From NCBI RefSeq assembly GCF_030381805.1, contig NZ_JAUDRH010000023.1, positions 1 to 64,000 on the forward strand: a stretch of 64,000 nt of DNA. The letters run 5' to 3'. This DNA comes from Chlorogloeopsis sp. ULAP01. GTDB lineage: Bacteria > Cyanobacteriota > Cyanobacteriia > Cyanobacteriales > Nostocaceae. The position numbers and the translations under genes were made by a program. The notes under the pieces were generated by a model, which saw only the letters and a program-made list of their open reading frames with translations, did no database searches and had not been told where the DNA came from. Shown here piece after piece: positions 62,625 through 64,000 of the stretch. The stretch's first letter is position 1. Each line of letters begins with the position of its first letter.

Positions 62625-64000
62625 ATGGGACTACCTTGGTACCGAGTACATACAGTCGTTCTGAACGATCCAGGGCGACTGATTTCTGTACACTTGATGC
62701 ACACAGCTTTGGTAGCAGGCTGGGCTGGTTCAATGGCTCTGTACGAACTAGCCATTTATGACCCCAGCGACCCGGTTCTCAACCCCATGTGGCGTCAAGG
62801 AATGTTCGTGCTACCCTTCATGGCACGCTTGGGTGTTGTTGGCTCTTGGGGTGGCTGGAACGTAGTTGGCGATCCCAATTACAACCCAGGTTTCTGGTCA
62901 TTTGAAGGCGTTGCTGCCGCTCATATTGTTCTTTCTGGTCTTTTATTCTTAGCCGCCGTTTGGCACTGGGTTTACTGGGATCTGGAACTTTTCCAAGACC
63001 CCCGCACTGGTGAACCCGCCCTCGACTTGCCAAAAATGTTTGGCATTCACTTGTTCTTGTCTGGTCTACTTTGCTTCGGTTTTGGTGCTTTCCACCTAAC
63101 TGGACTGTGGGGGCCGGGAATGTGGGTTTCCGACGCCTACGGCTTGACAGGTCACGTTGCACCAGTCGCACCGGAGTGGGGGCCTGATGGCTTTAACCCG
63201 TATAATCCTGGTGGTGTGGTAGCTCACCATATTGCTGCTGGTGTCGTCGGTATTATTGCTGGTTTATTCCACCTCACAGTTAGACCTCCCGAAAGGCTAT
63301 ACAAAGCTTTGCGGATGGGTAATATCGAAACCGTACTTTCTAGCAGTATTGCTGCTGTATTTTTTGCTGCTTTTGTTGTTGCTGGCACCATGTGGTACGG
63401 TAGCGCTACAACTCCCATCGAGTTGTTTGGCCCTACCCGCTATCAGTGGGATCAAACTTACTTCAAAACAGAAATTCAGCGCCGCGTTCAATCCAGCCTT
63501 GCCCAAGGTGCAACTCCTGAGCAAGCTTGGTCACGTATTCCCGAAAAACTGGCATTCTATGACTATGTCGGTAATAGCCCTGCTAAAGGCGGTCTATTCC
63601 GTACAGGCCCTATGGTTAAGGGTGACGGTATTGCCCAATCTTGGGTAGGTCATCCTGTCTTTACAGATGCCGATGGGCGGGAATTGCAAGTACGCCGTTT
63701 GCCCAACTTCTTTGAAACCTTTCCAGTAGTTCTAACCGATGAAGATGGAATTGTCCGTGCTGATATTCCCTTCCGTCGAGCAGAATCGAAATATAGCTTC
63801 GAGCAAAATGGTGTGAAAGTCGCCTTCTATGGTGGTGACTTGAATGGTCAAACATTCACAGATCCTGCCGAAGTGAAGAAGTGGGCGCGTAAAGCTCAAG
63901 GTGGCGAAATCTTTGAATTTGATAGAGAAACCTTAAACTCTGATGGTGTGTTCCGTACCAGCCCTAGAGGTTGGTTTACCTTTGGACACGCTGTCTTTGC
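62625..64000 (+). CDS. psbB: Photosystem II chlorophyll-binding protein CP47 (partial, right edge)
   Basis: The frame from ATG 62625 has no stop before the window ends: 458 of about 510 codons are present. A strong ribosome site (GAGGAGGAG at 62608-62616) precedes it. CP47 is the inner antenna of photosystem II. The N-terminus MGLPWYRVHTVVLNDPGRLI, HMTALVAGWAGS-type His-containing helices, PLDPVLNPMWRQG-like loop and GMFVLPFMARLGV are diagnostic. The lumenal loop region (FFETFPVVLTDEDGIVRADIPFRRAE) is also standard. A few positions differ from usual CP47 (GSWGGWNVVGDPNYN; GLWGPGMWVSDAYG), so a paralogue is possible. Confidence 0.95.
   Translation, partial: MGLPWYRVHTVVLNDPGRLISVHLMHTALVAGWAGSMALYELAIYDPSDPVLNPMWRQGMFVLPFMARLGVVGSWGGWNVVGDPNYNPGFWSFEGVAAAHIVLSGLLFLAAVWHWVYWDLELFQDPRTGEPALDLPKMFGIHLFLSGLLCFGFGAFHLTGLWGPGMWVSDAYGLTGHVAPVAPEWGPDGFNPYNPGGVVAHHIAAGVVGIIAGLFHLTVRPPERLYKALRMGNIETVLSSSIAAVFFAAFVVAGTMWYGSATTPIELFGPTRYQWDQTYFKTEIQRRVQSSLAQGATPEQAWSRIPEKLAFYDYVGNSPAKGGLFRTGPMVKGDGIAQSWVGHPVFTDADGRELQVRRLPNFFETFPVVLTDEDGIVRADIPFRRAESKYSFEQNGVKVAFYGGDLNGQTFTDPAEVKKWARKAQGGEIFEFDRETLNSDGVFRTSPRGWFTFGHAVF

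Noticed and set aside
62482..63855. Several minus-strand frames over psbB
   Set aside because: They are antisense shadows of the strongly conserved CP47 reading frame, which runs to the window edge.

Overview
The window looks like chromosomal DNA of a filamentous, probably heterocyst-forming (Nostocales-type) cyanobacterium. The signs are very frequent HIP1 octamers (GCGATCGC), heptameric short tandem repeats between genes, a photosystem II psbB gene running off the right edge, a cyanobacterial carotenoid isomerase, cyanobacteria-typical families (DUF928, DUF1822, DUF3611, DUF4912, CHASE2-CHAT, pentapeptide repeats, small RRM proteins) and AT-rich spacers. No rRNA, tRNA, CRISPR array or prophage was seen. 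The genus is inferred from style only.

Layout. 0-10 kb: a possible aminotransferase tail, glcD, a decayed IS605-type element (remnants of tnpA and tnpB), a PAS-GAF-GAF histidine kinase, a peptidoglycan-binding protein, a Cys-type TenA, a pentapeptide/TPR protein and a 35-residue membrane peptide. 10-21.7 kb: a PEP-CTERM-like exported protein, an exopolysaccharide group (two glycosyltransferases and gmd), a cation/proton antiporter with universal-stress domains, a GH13 amylase with CBM20, and a peroxiredoxin-glutaredoxin fusion. 22-34 kb: a phosphate-binding-like/TM/DUF4912 protein, then a minus-strand block of DUF928, CHAT-CHASE2, DUF1822, TPR-CHAT and a LuxR-type response regulator. 35-46 kb: an SLH protein, a membrane metalloprotease-like protein, a type II sulfide:quinone oxidoreductase with a small partner, a Glu-type TenA, pentapeptide proteins, purT, a fatty-acid-hydroxylase-family protein, a zinc ribbon and an RRM protein. 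46-57.7 kb: crtH, a candidate small RNA, upp, yggT, a DUF3611 protein, a ferredoxin/metallo-beta-lactamase fusion, an FeS-type photolyase relative and a divergent bgtA/bgtB-like amino-acid transporter. 57.7-64 kb: a peptide ABC transporter whose two genes are separated by a decayed toxin-antitoxin pair, then psbB.

The strongest candidates for something little described are (i) the CHAT/CHASE2/DUF1822/DUF928/response-regulator block, which holds two caspase-like proteases with intact His-Cys dyads next to a membrane sensor and a regulator; (ii) an orphan ~70-nt small RNA between crtH and upp, with its own promoter and terminator and a CU-rich segment; (iii) two 119-bp MITE-like elements with imperfect terminal inverted repeats, an internal hairpin and TA at both edges; and (iv) a receptor-like protein joining a PstS-like sensor to a cytoplasmic DUF4912 domain.

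All assignments come from reading the sequence and recalling families; no database search was run. Several starts were moved from the longest open frame to an internal ATG supported by a Shine-Dalgarno (SD) sequence, a signal peptide or family alignment.
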